Below, piece after piece: positions 1 through 10,006 of a stretch of DNA of 64,000 nucleotides (position 1 is the first letter of the stretch; each line of letters begins with the position of its first letter). Below the pieces are notes generated by a model. The model was not told where the DNA came from. It was given only the letters and a program-made list of their open reading frames with translations, and did not search any database. The translations under genes and the position numbers were made by a program. The stretch covers positions 124,001-188,000 of the forward strand of contig NZ_JHEH01000001.1 in the NCBI RefSeq assembly GCF_000715505.1, written 5' to 3'. Source of the stretch: Thioclava dalianensis. GTDB lineage: Bacteria > Pseudomonadota > Alphaproteobacteria > Rhodobacterales > Rhodobacteraceae.

Positions 1-826
1 TGGCCTGACCGTTCTCGACGAGCAGATCCTCGCCTTCCAGCAGCGGCAGACCCAGATAGCGCGCGATATAGGTATGCTCGTAATAGCCATCGCTCGCCGG
101 GCCCGGCGTCAGGATCGCGGCGCGCGCGGGGCGCTCACGCCCCTGCCCGCTCAGGTCCTCAAGCGCGTTGCGGAATTCGGTGAAAAAGCCCGCCAGCTTG
201 TGGATACGGTCGCGCGGGAAGCGTTCGGGGAAGATCCGCCCCGTGGCCATCCGGTTTTCCAGCGCAAAGCCCGCGCCCGAAGGCGCCTGCGCCCGGTCGC
301 CAAGGACAAACCATGTGCCATCGGGCGAGCGTCCGATCTCGAAGGCGAGAAAATGCAGGTAATGCCCACCGCGCGGCGGCACGCCCACCATCGGACGCAG
401 CCAGTGGCGATTGCCCGCGATGAGTTCGGGCGGCAGATGCCCGTCCGAGACCAGACGCCCCGGCCCGTAGAGATCCGCCATCACCGCTTCAAGCAGATCG
501 GCGCGCTGCGCCAGCCCCTCGCAGATACCCGCCCATTCCCGCTCGTGCAGGATCACCGGGATATGGCTGAGCGGCCATTCGCGCTCGGCTAGCACATCAT
601 TGGAATAGCGCCGGTAATAGACGCCCGCATCGCGCAGATATTGATCGCCACGTTCGAACCGGCGCGGGATCTCCTCCGGCTCCAGCGACAAGAACCGCTC
701 GACGAAGGGCCGCCAGACGGGCCGCATATTGCCTTGCGCGTCAAACAGCTCATCGGCGACGCCGGGCGCTGGCTGGTAGCTCTCCAGCAGGCGGTGGCGC
801 GCGAAGGGGCTTGGCTTGGACAACAT
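1..826 (-). CDS. Circularly permuted type-2 ATP-grasp protein (DUF404/DUF407 family), 3' end outside window
   Basis: Reading leftward from the ATG at 826 gives an open frame of 275 codons that runs off the left edge. It begins MLSKPSPFARHRLLESYQ and contains PVILHEREWAGICEGLAQRA and, further on, ILTPGPASDGYYEH. These are typical of the circularly permuted ATP-grasp proteins found beside transglutaminase-like and alpha-E genes. The family is predicted to form an amide or peptide bond at the expense of ATP; the substrate is unknown. The gene starts 23 bp after the stop of the transglutaminase/amidoligase gene, so the two are very likely co-transcribed. The C-terminal part, with the rest of the ATP-binding residues, lies outside the window. 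Family assignment is by recognised motifs and context. Confidence 0.88.
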   Translation of the reverse strand, partial: MLSKPSPFARHRLLESYQPAPGVADELFDAQGNMRPVWRPFVERFLSLEPEEIPRRFERGDQYLRDAGVYYRRYSNDVLAEREWPLSHIPVILHEREWAGICEGLAQRADLLEAVMADLYGPGRLVSDGHLPPELIAGNRHWLRPMVGVPPRGGHYLHFLAFEIGRSPDGTWFVLGDRAQAPSGAGFALENRMATGRIFPERFPRDRIHKLAGFFTEFRNALEDLSGQGRERPARAAILTPGPASDGYYEHTYIARYLGLPLLEGEDLLVENGQA

Positions 827-849
827 GCGGGCTCCGGGATCTTCTTGGG

Positions 850-3800
850 TCAGCTCAGCCCGATTGGCCTACGCAGGTCAAGCGTATACGGGAATTCCGG
901 GTGTGTGCGCTCGGGTTCCGGGCGATAATTCCCCGGCGTATAGCCATGGCCCTCAAAGCGCGCAAGCCTGCGTGCCTCGGCCTCGTTGCCATTGATCGGG
1001 AAGGTGTCATAGCTGCGCCCGCCCGGATGGGCCACGTGATAGACACAGCCCGCAATCGCCCGCCCCGTCCAGCTGTCATAGATGTCGAAGGTGAGCGGCG
1101 CATTGACCGGCAAAGTGGGATGGAGCGCCTCAGCCGGCTGCCACGCCTTGTAGCGCACGCCCGCCACCGATTTGCCCGAGATGCTGGTTTTCGTCAGCGG
1201 CACGGGGCGGCGATTGCACATCACCTGATAGCGGTCTTGATGCAGCGAGGTCATTGTGACCTGCAACCGCTCGACCGAGCTGTCGGTATAGCGCACCGTG
1301 CCCCCGATCGCGCCGGTCTCGCCCAGCACATGCCACGGCTCCAACGCTTGACGGATCTCCAGATGGACGCCCTCGGCCTCGATCTGGCCGCAGAACGGGA
1401 AGCGGAACTCGGCCTGCGCCTCGAACCATTGCGGATCGAGGTCAAAGCCGTGATCGCGCAGATCGGCCAGCAAATCGAGAAGATCTTCCCACAGGAAATG
1501 CGGCAGCATGAAGCGGTCATGCAGCACCGTGCCCCAGCGCACCGGCTTGCCCGAAATCGGCGCATTCCAGCACCGCGCAATGATCGCACGCAGCAGCAAT
1601 TGCTGGGCCAGCGACATGCGCGGATCCGGCGGCATCTCGAAGCCGCGGAACTCCACCAGCCCCAGCCGACCCGTCGGGCCATCGGGCGAGAACATCTTGT
1701 CGATGCAGATCTCGGCACGGTGGGTGTTGCCCGTCACATCCGTGAGCATGTTGCGCAACAGCCGATCCACCAGCCATGCGGGCGGCACCGCGCCTTCGCT
1801 CGGCGGATTGATCTGGCTCAGCGCGATTTCCAGCTCATAGAGCGTGTCGTGGCGGGCCTCGTCGATGCGCGGCGCCTGCGAGGTCGGGCCGATGAACAGC
1901 CCCGAGAACAGGTAGCTCAGACAGGGATGGCGCTGCCATGTCAGGATCAATGATTTCAACAGATCGGGGCGGCGCAGGAACGGGCTGTCGAGCAATGTCT
2001 CGCCGCCCACGACCACATGGTTGCCGCCGCCGGTGCCGGTATGGCGACCGTCGATCATGAATTTATCCGCCCCCAGACGCGACTGGCGGGCCTCTTCGTA
2101 GATCGCCTCGGTGGTGGCCACGCATTCCTCCCAGCTATGGGCGGGATGGATATTCACCTCGATCACGCCGGGATCGGGGGCCACGCGGATCACGTTCATT
2201 CGCGGATCAGAGGGCGGCGCATAGCCCTCGATATGGATCGGCAAGCCCACGGCCTGCGCGCTGTGCTCGGCTGCGGCCAGAAGCTCCAGATAATCCTCCA
2301 GATCCTCGGTGGGCGGCATGAAGACACAGAGCCGTCCATCACGCGGCTCAACCGAGATCGCGGTGCGCACCACGCCATTGATCGCGTTGAGATCCTGCTC
2401 GACGATGGTTTGGCCGGGCTCTGCGCTTTGCGCCTCGGACACGGGCTGGCTGTGCTCGCGCGTGGGTGCTGCGACCAGATCAGCCTCTGGCTTTTGCTCG
2501 TGGAAGTCGGGCAGCTCGCCCTTGGGCAATGAGGTGTCGGTCTCAAAATGATAGGGGTATTGGCTGGGCGGCACATGCGGCAGCGCGCCCAGCGGCAAAC
2601 GGAACCCCGCCGGGCTGTCGCCGGGGATCAAAAACAGCTTACCGCGCCGGGTCGTCCATTTCTCGGAGCGCCAGCGGTTGCCGGGCTGCGCCTTGGATTG
2701 CCAGCGCTGGATCGGCAGGATGAAGCCCGTGGGCTTGTCCAACCCGCGCGCAAAGACCCGGGCGAACCGCGCGCGATCCTCGGGGTTTTTCAGCTTGCTG
2801 TCCTCGGGGGTGACATTTTCCGGCAGGTTGCCCTCTTTGAGCATCCATTCGGCGGGATCTTCATAGGCGGGCTGGGCGTGCTCTGGCTCAAGACCCAATT
2901 GCCGCGCGATGCCGCGCATCAACGCGCCGGCCTCATCAGGGCCAGCCCCGGTCTCGGTGCCTTCGCGCGCAATCAGCGCCTCGTCGCGCCAGACCGGCTT
3001 TTCGTCGCGCCGCCAATACAGCGAGAACGTCCAGCGCGGCAGGCTCTCGCCCGGATACCACTTGCCCTGTCCGTAATGCAAAAAGCCACCCGGCGCGAAG
3101 CGATCACGCAGACGCCGGATCAGCTCATCGGCCAGTTTGCGTTTTTGCGGGCCGACGGCGGCGGTGTTCCACTCTTCGCTTTCGAAATCATCAATGCTCA
3201 CAAAGGTCGGCTCGCCACCCATGGTGAGGCGCACATCGCCCGCAGCAAGACTCTCATCGACCTTGCGCCCCAGCGCATTGAGCCGTGCCCATGCCTCATC
3301 CGAGAAGGGTTTGGTGATGCGCGGATGCTCGGCCACACGGGTCACCGACATGTCGAAATCGAATGTGACCTCGGGCGTGCCGTTGGAGGAATAACCCCCT
3401 GAAATCGGGGCGGCATTGCGGTAATGCGGGGTGGCTGCCAGCGGAATATGGCTCTCGCCGGTCAGCAGGCCCGAGGTCGGATCAAAGCCGATCCAGCCCG
3501 CGCCCGGCAGAAACACCTCGCACCACGCATGCAGATCGGTGAAGTCGTGATCGGTACCCGATGGCCCGTCGAGCGCCTGCAGATCGGGCTTGAGCTGGAT
3601 CAGGTAGCCCGACACGAACCGCGCCGCAAAACCCAGATGCCGCAGCGCTTGCACCAGCAGCCATGCGCTGTCGCGACACGAGCCAGACCCGATCGCCAAA
3701 GTCTCTTCGGGGGTCTGCACCCCCGGCTCCAGCCGGATCGTGTAATTGACCGCGCGCGAGACCTGCGCATTCAGAGAGATCAGGAAATCGACCGTGCGCG

Positions 3801-4215
3801 AGGTGCTGCGGTCGATCTGCCCCATGAACTGCGCAAGCAACGGCCCCTCAGCCTCGGGCCTGCGATAGATCGACAGATCCTCGCGCAGATCCTCGGGGTA
3901 TTCAAAGGGCCACTCCTCTGCCCCTTCCTCGACGAAGAAATCGAACGGGTTATAAACCGTCATATCGGCGGTCAGATCGACCTCGATCTTGAACTCGCGG
4001 ACCGGCTCGGGAAAGACGAAACGCGCGAGCCAGTTGCCATAGGGGTCTTGCTGGTGGTTCACGAAATGCCCACCCGGGCTGACCTTGAGCGAGTGCGAAA
4101 TCACCCGTGTGCGCGAATGCGGCGCGGGCCGCAGACGGATCAGCTGCGGACCCAGCGTCACGGGCCGATCATAGATGTAATGGGTCAAGTGGTGAATGCT
4201 GGCATGAATCGCCAT
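850..4215 (-). CDS. Transglutaminase-like protease fused to DUF2126 putative amidoligase
   Basis: A 1121-residue protein with two parts. Residues about 1-300 are a bacterial transglutaminase-like module (N-terminal beta region, then the papain-like core). The triad is visible as Cys180 in [10 protein letters not shown], His229 in DLHAWCEV and Asp245 in [10 protein letters not shown]. Residues about 325-1110 match DUF2126, annotated in Pfam as a putative amidoligase, with MGGEPTFVS at the start and acidic or His motifs [19 protein letters not shown] and EFRGFEMPP. One chain therefore carries a predicted peptidase or transamidase and a predicted COOH-NH2 ligase. The next gene downstream is a permuted ATP-grasp protein. 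The combination was proposed in comparative genomics to make or modify peptides; no substrate is known. No signal peptide, so a cytoplasmic location is expected. Confidence 0.93.
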   Translation of the reverse strand: MAIHASIHHLTHYIYDRPVTLGPQLIRLRPAPHSRTRVISHSLKVSPGGHFVNHQQDPYGNWLARFVFPEPVREFKIEVDLTADMTVYNPFDFFVEEGAEEWPFEYPEDLREDLSIYRRPEAEGPLLAQFMGQIDRSTSRTVDFLISLNAQVSRAVNYTIRLEPGVQTPEETLAIGSGSCRDSAWLLVQALRHLGFAARFVSGYLIQLKPDLQALDGPSGTDHDFTDLHAWCEVFLPGAGWIGFDPTSGLLTGESHIPLAATPHYRNAAPISGGYSSNGTPEVTFDFDMSVTRVAEHPRITKPFSDEAWARLNALGRKVDESLAAGDVRLTMGGEPTFVSIDDFESEEWNTAAVGPQKRKLADELIRRLRDRFAPGGFLHYGQGKWYPGESLPRWTFSLYWRRDEKPVWRDEALIAREGTETGAGPDEAGALMRGIARQLGLEPEHAQPAYEDPAEWMLKEGNLPENVTPEDSKLKNPEDRARFARVFARGLDKPTGFILPIQRWQSKAQPGNRWRSEKWTTRRGKLFLIPGDSPAGFRLPLGALPHVPPSQYPYHFETDTSLPKGELPDFHEQKPEADLVAAPTREHSQPVSEAQSAEPGQTIVEQDLNAINGVVRTAISVEPRDGRLCVFMPPTEDLEDYLELLAAAEHSAQAVGLPIHIEGYAPPSDPRMNVIRVAPDPGVIEVNIHPAHSWEECVATTEAIYEEARQSRLGADKFMIDGRHTGTGGGNHVVVGGETLLDSPFLRRPDLLKSLILTWQRHPCLSYLFSGLFIGPTSQAPRIDEARHDTLYELEIALSQINPPSEGAVPPAWLVDRLLRNMLTDVTGNTHRAEICIDKMFSPDGPTGRLGLVEFRGFEMPPDPRMSLAQQLLLRAIIARCWNAPISGKPVRWGTVLHDRFMLPHFLWEDLLDLLADLRDHGFDLDPQWFEAQAEFRFPFCGQIEAEGVHLEIRQALEPWHVLGETGAIGGTVRYTDSSVERLQVTMTSLHQDRYQVMCNRRPVPLTKTSISGKSVAGVRYKAWQPAEALHPTLPVNAPLTFDIYDSWTGRAIAGCVYHVAHPGGRSYDTFPINGNEAEARRLARFEGHGYTPGNYRPEPERTHPEFPYTLDLRRPIGLS

Positions 4216-4393
4216 GAGTTTCGGCCCCGCTCGTTGTTCACATCAAGACTAGCGCCGATATGCACGGGAAAAACCCGCAAAACGTCGGTATGCGGGCAAT
4301 TGCTGTTCAACTGCAGGCAATTGCGCATAATTTAGGCATGGGCAGCGCGGGCGATCTGCTGGGATCGGACCGTGCCACGCGCTGTTTCAGGCT

Positions 4394-5614
4394 TTATCCC
4401 AGCAACTCATTGCACAGCTCAAGCGCTGAGACCAGCGCATCGGCCTCCGCACGGGTGTTATACATCGCAAATGAGGCCCGCGCGGGGGCCGACACGCCCA
4501 GCCACTCCATCAGCGGCCCCGCGCAGTGATGGCCCGCGCGTACGGCCACGCCGCGCTTGTCGAGAATCGTCGAGATATCATGCGGATGCGCCGGTCCGCC
4601 CAGCGTCATCGAGAAGATCGCGCCCTTGCCCGGCGCGGTGCCCTGCACGTTGAGCCAGTTCAGCCCCTGAAGCTTGCTGGCGGTATAGTCGCGCAGATCG
4701 GCCTCATGGGCTGCGATGTTGTCCATGCCGATGCCCATCAGATAGTCGAGTGCTACGCCCATCCCGATCTGCTGAGCAATCCCGGGTGTGCCTGCCTCGA
4801 ATTTCATCGGCGGCTTGTTATAGGTGACCGCATCGCGCGTGACCGTGTCGATCATATCGCCACCGCCCAAGAAGGGGCGCATCTCGGCCATCCGCTCGCG
4901 CCGGATATGGATCGCCCCCGACCCTGAGGGCCCGTAAAGCTTATGGCCGGTGATGGCGTAGAAATCCGCGCCGATCTCTTCGAGATCAACCGGGCCATGC
5001 ACCGCCGCCTGCGAGCCATCGACCAGCGTGGCAATGCCCTTTGCGCGCGCGGCATGGGCAATGGTTCGCACATCGACCTTGGTGCCCAGCACATTGGACA
5101 TATGGGTGATGGCGATCAGCCGGGTCTTGTCGGTGACGGCCTCCAGCACTTTCTCGGGCGGCAGCGAGCCGTCCACATCGGGCTCGACCCATTTGAGCAC
5201 AACCCCCTGACGTTCGCGCAGGAAATGCCACGGTACGATATTGGCATGGTGCTCCATCACGCTGAGCACAATCTCATCGCCCGGCTGAAAGCGCGGCGCG
5301 GCCCAAGCGTAGGAGACCAGATTGATCCCTTCGGTCGTGCCGGTGGTGAAGACGATCTCTTCTTCATCCTTCACGCCGAGGAAGCGCGCCACTTTCGCCC
5401 GCGTGCCCTCGTATTTCTCGGTCGCGATATTGGAGAGCGTATGCAGCCCGCGATGGACGTTGGCATAGTCATTCTCATAGAGGTCGCGCACCGCGTCGAT
5501 CACCACGCGCGGCTTTTGCGCCGAGGCTCCGCTATCGAGATAAACCAGCGGTTTGCCGTTGATCTGACGCTGCAGGATCGGGAAATCGGCGCGAATCTTT
5601 TCGATATCAAACAT
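4394..5614 (-). CDS. sufS: SufS-type cysteine desulfurase
   Basis: A 406-residue group II cysteine desulfurase. It takes sulfur from cysteine as a persulfide and passes it to the SufBCD scaffold. The PLP lysine is Lys225 in ITGHKLYGPSG and the persulfide cysteine is Cys364 in RAGHHCAGPLM. The short RxGHHC loop is typical of SufS rather than IscS. It is the last gene of the leftward suf cluster, 9 bp after a Yip1-like membrane gene. No sufE or sufU gene lies beside it, so its sulfur acceptor partner must be elsewhere or be replaced. Length and motifs are normal for the family. The cluster also contains an IscS-like desulfurase at 11541-12584, which gives two desulfurases in one operon. Confidence 0.97.
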   Translation of the reverse strand: MFDIEKIRADFPILQRQINGKPLVYLDSGASAQKPRVVIDAVRDLYENDYANVHRGLHTLSNIATEKYEGTRAKVARFLGVKDEEEIVFTTGTTEGINLVSYAWAAPRFQPGDEIVLSVMEHHANIVPWHFLRERQGVVLKWVEPDVDGSLPPEKVLEAVTDKTRLIAITHMSNVLGTKVDVRTIAHAARAKGIATLVDGSQAAVHGPVDLEEIGADFYAITGHKLYGPSGSGAIHIRRERMAEMRPFLGGGDMIDTVTRDAVTYNKPPMKFEAGTPGIAQQIGMGVALDYLMGIGMDNIAAHEADLRDYTASKLQGLNWLNVQGTAPGKGAIFSMTLGGPAHPHDISTILDKRGVAVRAGHHCAGPLMEWLGVSAPARASFAMYNTRAEADALVSALELCNELLG

Positions 5615-5623
5615 AGTCGCTCC

Positions 5624-6205
5624 TCACACGCCCGCAGGCATTTGCACAAGCCCGGTCGAGACCAGGATCAGCCCGGCGACAACCGCAGAGCCGATGAAGC
5701 CCAGCAATACGCCCACAGCCACAGCGAAGGGGTTTTCAAACCCGTGCAGCACCATCGTGAACTGCACCAGCAGGAAAAACAGCAAACCGATCAACAGCAC
5801 CGACATGATCGTCGCCGAGATCGGGAAAAACACCATCAACAGAACTTGGATCATCTGGCCGATCATCAGAACGAATTCTATCCAGCTGATCAGCACCACA
5901 GCATCGGAAAACCGCCCCGTCCCGCCAAAGCGCTGGCCGATAAAGCTCAGCACGGCTGCGCCGTAAAGGATCAGCGCGGCCTGAAGGCCGACCACGGCGA
6001 TCGGAGACGTGATCTCTCCCATATCGACCTTGGTGATCTGGGTGAACACGATCTGAGCGAGCGTGCCCAGAAGTGCGGTCAGGATCACCACGATCATCAT
6101 CGCCAGAAACCGCGCGCCCATCGGCAGGTTCAGCGCGAGAATGTCGCGCGCCACCGATTGCGGGTCCGAAAAGCTGCGCGCAAGCATATCCCTCAGCTCG
6201 GGCAT
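5624..6205 (-). CDS. Yip1-family-like integral membrane protein (second of a pair)
   Basis: A 193-residue protein, with the start chosen at the ATG at 6205 because it overlaps the stop of the upstream gene by one base (TGATG). After a short polar N-terminus (MPELRDMLARSFSDPQSVAR) there are about five hydrophobic segments, such as FLAMMIVVILTALLGTL and AVAVGVLLGFIGSAVVAG. The pattern fits the bacterial Yip1-like membrane family. Its role is not known. It sits between sufD and sufS with the preceding gene, an arrangement I recall from other Rhodobacterales suf clusters. This suggests a conserved but undefined link to Fe-S assembly or simple co-expression. An upstream in-frame start at 6373 would only add frame-shadow sequence lying over the previous gene. 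Confidence 0.8.
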   Translation of the reverse strand: MPELRDMLARSFSDPQSVARDILALNLPMGARFLAMMIVVILTALLGTLAQIVFTQITKVDMGEITSPIAVVGLQAALILYGAAVLSFIGQRFGGTGRFSDAVVLISWIEFVLMIGQMIQVLLMVFFPISATIMSVLLIGLLFFLLVQFTMVLHGFENPFAVAVGVLLGFIGSAVVAGLILVSTGLVQMPAGV

Positions 6206-6696
6206 CAGGCCGGCTCCCTCTCGAATTCGGCCACGCGAAGACCCGCGAACCAAAACACCACAAACCCCGCAAAAACGAGGATCGACACGACGCTCAGCTG
6301 AGTGCCCGGGCCGATCAGCCCCGCCACCAGCCCTTGCAGCAGCATCAAGGGCGCAATCGCCAGCATCGTCCAAAACAACGCGACACGCGCGCCGTACCAG
6401 TCACCCTGCCCGCCGACAAGCCGCGCGCCAAGGTGACCAAGCGCCGCAAGCAGGTAGAATAGCGGGACCGTTGCCAGCAGCGCCAGCATCGTGCCCATCA
6501 TCAGACCGACCATCGGCTGATCGGGATTGTCATGGGCCAGCCGCGACAGGCGCGGCCATTGGCCAATGAAAATCATTGCCAGCGCGATGAGCAAAAACAT
6601 CAGCGCACGCGCCTCCGAGCGCGGTCGCGCCAGATGCGCGCGCATCACCGCCCGAGGGCGGCGATAGCTGCGCAGGATGTCATCGGTGGCGGACAT
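6205..6696 (-). CDS. Yip1-family-like integral membrane protein (first of a pair)
   Basis: A 163-residue protein starting MSATDDILRSYRRPRAVMRA, a basic N-terminus followed by four likely membrane helices, for example ALMFLLIALAMIFIGQW and VVSILVFAGFVVFWFAG. It has the same overall shape as its downstream partner and is probably a diverged duplicate. It starts 3 bp after the sufD stop, and its own stop overlaps the next start by one base, so translation of the whole segment is likely coupled. No catalytic motif is visible. The Yip1 assignment rests on topology and context and is tentative. Confidence 0.75.
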   Translation of the reverse strand: MSATDDILRSYRRPRAVMRAHLARPRSEARALMFLLIALAMIFIGQWPRLSRLAHDNPDQPMVGLMMGTMLALLATVPLFYLLAALGHLGARLVGGQGDWYGARVALFWTMLAIAPLMLLQGLVAGLIGPGTQLSVVSILVFAGFVVFWFAGLRVAEFEREPA

Positions 6697-6699
6697 CGC

Positions 6700-7977
6700 T
6701 TAGCCGCGATGCCGCGCAAGCCAGCTTTCAAGCCGGGTGACGATCTCGTCGCGGAACTGCTCATCGGCGATCTCTTCGATCGCATCGGCCAAGAAGGACA
6801 GAACCAGAAGTGCGGTCGCCTCCTCATGCGGCACCCCGCGCGAGCGCAGATAGAACAGCGCCGTCTCGTCGATCGCACCGGTGGTCGAGCCGTGGCTGCA
6901 CACCACGTCATCGGCGTAGATCTCAAGCTCGGGCTTGGCCAGAAACTCGCTGTCTTCGTCAAGCAGCAGCGACTGGCTGATCTGATAGCCATCGGTCTTT
7001 TGCGCGCCGGGTTTCACCAGGATCTTGCCTTGGAAAATCCCCTCGGCGCCGTTCTTGAGCACCTTCTTGAAGACCTGACGGCTCTCGCCGCGCTCGGCCC
7101 CATGGGTGATGAAAACGGTGTCGTCATGGTGGAACGGATCGGATTTCGCGTCCCCAAGGGCCGCGCCTGCGACATGAGCATTGGCATCATCGCCCACGAT
7201 ATCGATCACGCATTCATTGCGGGTGAGCGCGCCGTTCGACGTCAGCGTAAAGCTCTTGAAGAGCCCGTGCTCGGCCACCCGGGTGAAGATCCCGGTCACG
7301 GCACGGCGCGCATGATCGCGGCCCTGCACGCGGATATGGTGGAACTGCGCGCCCTTGGCGACATCGACTTCCCAAAGCTGATTGGCCCGCGCGCCTGCCG
7401 TTCCGGTCTCCAGAACGGTGATCTCCGCGCCCTCTTCCAGCTTCACAAGGTGATGCAGGATCGGGTCGCAAACCTCTGAGCTGTAATCATAAATCACATT
7501 GACAGGCTTCGAGGCCCGTCCGGTGACGCGGATCAAGATCCCATCGGTTGCCGAGGCCGTGTTAAGCGTGGCGAAGGGGCGCGCAACGGGGGTTTGGCCC
7601 GCCGCCTCAAGCGTGCCGTAAAGCCCGCTCGCCCAGTTCACATCGCCCGCCTCTGCGAGCCGCAGGATCTCGATCCCCTCAAGGGCCAGATCATCGGAGG
7701 CTTCGGCGTCGAACACACCATCGCGAAACACGATCTTGAGCCGATCAATATCGCCAAACAGCTCGGGCTCGTCATCGACGAAGGGCGTGGCCGGAACCGG
7801 CTCGGGCGCGATCAGATCGGTCGGGTTGGTCCAGCGCCAATACTCGTCGCGCCGCCCCGGAAGCCCCATCGCGTTCAAGCGGTCGCGCGCGTCGCGGCGG
7901 GCGGGGCCAAACCCGTCTGGCAAGCTCACGCGGGCCAGCCGCGCCTCGGCGGGGGTCATTTTCTCGACTGCCGACAT
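6700..7977 (-). CDS. sufD: SufD, Fe-S scaffold complex subunit
   Basis: A 425-residue SufB/SufD-family protein and partner of SufB and SufC in the SufBC2D scaffold where [Fe-S] clusters are assembled. The C-terminal beta-helix core is clear, with KTDGYQISQSLLLDEDSEFL, EIYADDVVCSHGSTTGAID and EALFYLRSRG-like motifs. The conserved His of SufD is present in VVCSHGSTTG. Its ATG overlaps the sufC stop by one base (TAATG at 7975-7979), which points to translational coupling. Length is normal for SufD. It is followed after 3 bp by the Yip1-like pair. Confidence 0.97.
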   Translation of the reverse strand: MSAVEKMTPAEARLARVSLPDGFGPARRDARDRLNAMGLPGRRDEYWRWTNPTDLIAPEPVPATPFVDDEPELFGDIDRLKIVFRDGVFDAEASDDLALEGIEILRLAEAGDVNWASGLYGTLEAAGQTPVARPFATLNTASATDGILIRVTGRASKPVNVIYDYSSEVCDPILHHLVKLEEGAEITVLETGTAGARANQLWEVDVAKGAQFHHIRVQGRDHARRAVTGIFTRVAEHGLFKSFTLTSNGALTRNECVIDIVGDDANAHVAGAALGDAKSDPFHHDDTVFITHGAERGESRQVFKKVLKNGAEGIFQGKILVKPGAQKTDGYQISQSLLLDEDSEFLAKPELEIYADDVVCSHGSTTGAIDETALFYLRSRGVPHEEATALLVLSFLADAIEEIADEQFRDEIVTRLESWLARHRG

Positions 7978-8750
7978 TACGCCATCTCCTGCGCGATACC
8001 GTGCTTGGCGAGCAGATCAGCATAGCCGTTCTTCTCGACCTCCATCGCCAGATCCGGGCCGCCGGTTTCGATGATCCGGCCACCGGCCATGATATGCACC
8101 ACATCGGGTTTGATGTGATCGAGCAGGCGCTGGTAGTGCGTGATCACAAGGAAGGAGCGCCCCGCATCACGCAGCGCGTTCACACCATCGGCCACCAGAC
8201 GCATCGCATCGACATCAAGACCGGAATCGGTCTCGTCGAGGATGCACATCTTCGGCTCGAGGATCGCCATCTGCAGGATTTCGTTGCGCTTTTTCTCACC
8301 GCCCGAGAAGCCCACATTGACCGGGCGCTTGAGCATATCGGCATCGATCTTGAGCGATTTCGCCTTTTCGCGCACCAGCTTGAGGAAGTCGCCCGCCGAG
8401 ATCTCGGCCTCGCCGCGCGCTTTGCGCTGCGCGTTGAGCGCGGTGCGCAGGAAAGTCATATTGCCCACACCGGGGATCTCGACGGGATATTGGAAGGCCA
8501 GAAACAGACCGGCTGCGGCGCGCTCTTCAGGCTCGGCCTCCAGCAGATCCAAACCGTTGAGCGAGGCTTCGCCCTCGGTGACCTCATAGCCGTCACGACC
8601 CGAGAGCACATAGCTGAGCGTGGATTTACCCGAGCCATTCGGCCCCATGATCGCGTGAACCTTGCCAGCCTCGACGCTCAGATCGACGCCTTTGAGGATT
8701 TGCTTGTCCTCGTCTTCAAGTTTGACGTGCAGGTTTTTGATTTCCAACAT
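7977..8750 (-). CDS. sufC: SufC, ABC-type ATPase of the Fe-S scaffold
   Basis: A 257-residue ATPase that drives the SufBC2D complex. Walker A is GPNGSGKS in HAIMGPNGSGKSTLSYVLSG, the ABC signature is FSGGEKKRNE and Walker B is MCILDETDSGLD, with the H-loop His in FLVITHYQRLL. The FSGGEKKR signature and the DETDSGLD box are typical of SufC and separate it from transport ATPases. It lies 11 bp downstream of the YbjQ-like gene and overlaps sufD by one base. Confidence 0.98.
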   Translation of the reverse strand: MLEIKNLHVKLEDEDKQILKGVDLSVEAGKVHAIMGPNGSGKSTLSYVLSGRDGYEVTEGEASLNGLDLLEAEPEERAAAGLFLAFQYPVEIPGVGNMTFLRTALNAQRKARGEAEISAGDFLKLVREKAKSLKIDADMLKRPVNVGFSGGEKKRNEILQMAILEPKMCILDETDSGLDVDAMRLVADGVNALRDAGRSFLVITHYQRLLDHIKPDVVHIMAGGRIIETGGPDLAMEVEKNGYADLLAKHGIAQEMA

Positions 8751-8761
8751 GATTCGGTCCT

Positions 8762-9076
8762 TCAGGAAGCGGTGACAGCGGTGCCGGAGGCCGACACCAT
8801 CAACATGGATTGGCCGACGACTTCGTAATCGAGATCGACGCCGACAACGGCATTGGCGCCCAAGGCCCGGGCGCGCTCTTCAAGCTCGCGCAGCGCGGTG
8901 GCGCGCGCGTCTTGCAATTTGGATTCGTAAGCCCCCGAGCGACCACCGACGATATCGGTGACCTGCGCGAAGAGATCGCGCACGATATTGGCGCCCATGA
9001 TCGCCTCGCCCACAACGATGCCGTGATAGGCCGAGATCGGGCGCCCCTCAATGGTGGGCGTGGTGGTGATGATCAT
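8762..9076 (-). CDS. YbjQ/UPF0145 family small protein
   Basis: A 104-residue protein with the family hallmarks [20 protein letters not shown] near the start, [10 protein letters not shown], then [12 protein letters not shown], and the C-terminal [15 protein letters not shown]. YbjQ-type proteins form small pentameric beta barrels and have been called heavy-metal-binding domains, but no reaction is established. The start overlaps the stop of the pyruvyl-transferase-like gene by 4 bp (ATGA, 9073-9076), and sufC follows after 11 bp. It is thus built into the suf operon and may handle metal or respond to envelope or metal stress; that is inference from position. Confidence 0.9.
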   Translation of the reverse strand: MIITTTPTIEGRPISAYHGIVVGEAIMGANIVRDLFAQVTDIVGGRSGAYESKLQDARATALRELEERARALGANAVVGVDLDYEVVGQSMLMVSASGTAVTAS

Positions 9077-9903
9077 CGCAAGGCTCCTTCACGCTCGGAC
9101 TGCTCGGCGGGCGCGGCGCGCAGCGCATCGGGGAAGGCTGCGACCAGATCGGCCTGCACCTGCGCCACCACGGCCGGATCGGCTGCGCGCAGCTGCCCGG
9201 CCTCGGCTTGAGCTACCGCCTCGGACAGGCTCAGCGGTGCGCGCAGGTTGCGCCCGACGGAATAGAAATAATCGTGGAACTTGAAGCGCCCCGCGCCCGC
9301 GATCCACGCATTCGGAATCCCATAGGCATCGGCCACGATCAGCCCGTGCAAACTGGTCGAAACCACGGCCTCGCACTCTGCGATGGCGCGCACGACCGCC
9401 CAAGGGTCGGGATCGCGTACGTCGATGATCCGGTGTCCGGTCGCTGCGAAGGCGCGCATCGTATCCGCGTCGTCCCATTGCTTGATATGCGGGATCAAGC
9501 CGATGCTCTTGCGCGTCGCGGGGCTGGGTTCTACCAGCGGTGCCAGCAGGCCGGGATCGCCGAAGACACCTTCGAAACCGGACAGATGCAACGCGGTCAG
9601 AGCGCCGCGCACGGCGCGAACCTTTGGCATGGCCTGCGCACTGATGCGACCCTCAGCGAGCCACCCCAGCCGATGATCGAGAATCCCCGAGCCCCAGACA
9701 TAGGGCGCCCCCTCGAACGGGCCGCTCAGCCGCTTGCCATTGGGCCGGAAGCCCAGAACCGAACCGATGCAGAGCAGATCGCACACAGCCATCGGCGCCC
9801 ATTCGACCGAACGGCCCGAGACATGCGCAACGATGCGCGCACCAATGGCATCGCCGAAATTCGGCGTGTCCTTCCACCAATAAGCGCGAAGCGGCGCAGT
9901 CAT
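9073..9903 (-). CDS. Polysaccharide pyruvyl transferase-like protein inside the suf operon
   Basis: A 276-residue protein. The start at 9903 ([12 protein letters not shown]) is preferred to an upstream ATG because the earlier residues are Arg/Gly/His-rich frame noise. The sequence [21 protein letters not shown] at the start and [21 protein letters not shown] near residue 210 are the two conserved ends of the polysaccharide pyruvyl transferase fold. These enzymes move a pyruvate ketal from phosphoenolpyruvate to a sugar. There is no glycan gene beside it; it sits between sufB and the YbjQ-like gene, so its link to Fe-S biogenesis is unclear. It may act on an envelope polymer or be a repurposed fold. 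Spacing (103 bp after sufB) allows an internal promoter. Confidence 0.85.
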   Translation of the reverse strand: MTAPLRAYWWKDTPNFGDAIGARIVAHVSGRSVEWAPMAVCDLLCIGSVLGFRPNGKRLSGPFEGAPYVWGSGILDHRLGWLAEGRISAQAMPKVRAVRGALTALHLSGFEGVFGDPGLLAPLVEPSPATRKSIGLIPHIKQWDDADTMRAFAATGHRIIDVRDPDPWAVVRAIAECEAVVSTSLHGLIVADAYGIPNAWIAGAGRFKFHDYFYSVGRNLRAPLSLSEAVAQAEAGQLRAADPAVVAQVQADLVAAFPDALRAAPAEQSEREGALR

Positions 9904-10006
9904 GCCCGACCCTCCCGCGCAGTGGCGCAGCCCGCCATGCACCCGCCCGCCGCGCAAGGCGCGACGCTGCGGGCAGCATTCGGTAGGCAATGCGCGACCC
10001 GGCTCA

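Noticed and set aside
74-592. Rightward open frame of 172 codons
   Set aside because: Antisense to the ATP-grasp gene; Arg/Pro/His-rich composition typical of a GC-rich shadow frame.
811-1953. Rightward frame of 380 codons opposite the amidoligase
   Set aside because: Antisense to a gene with strong domain evidence; no ribosome site or family motif.
4943-6301. Rightward frame of 452 codons
   Set aside because: Crosses sufS and a membrane gene in antisense, His/Gln-rich; no motif.
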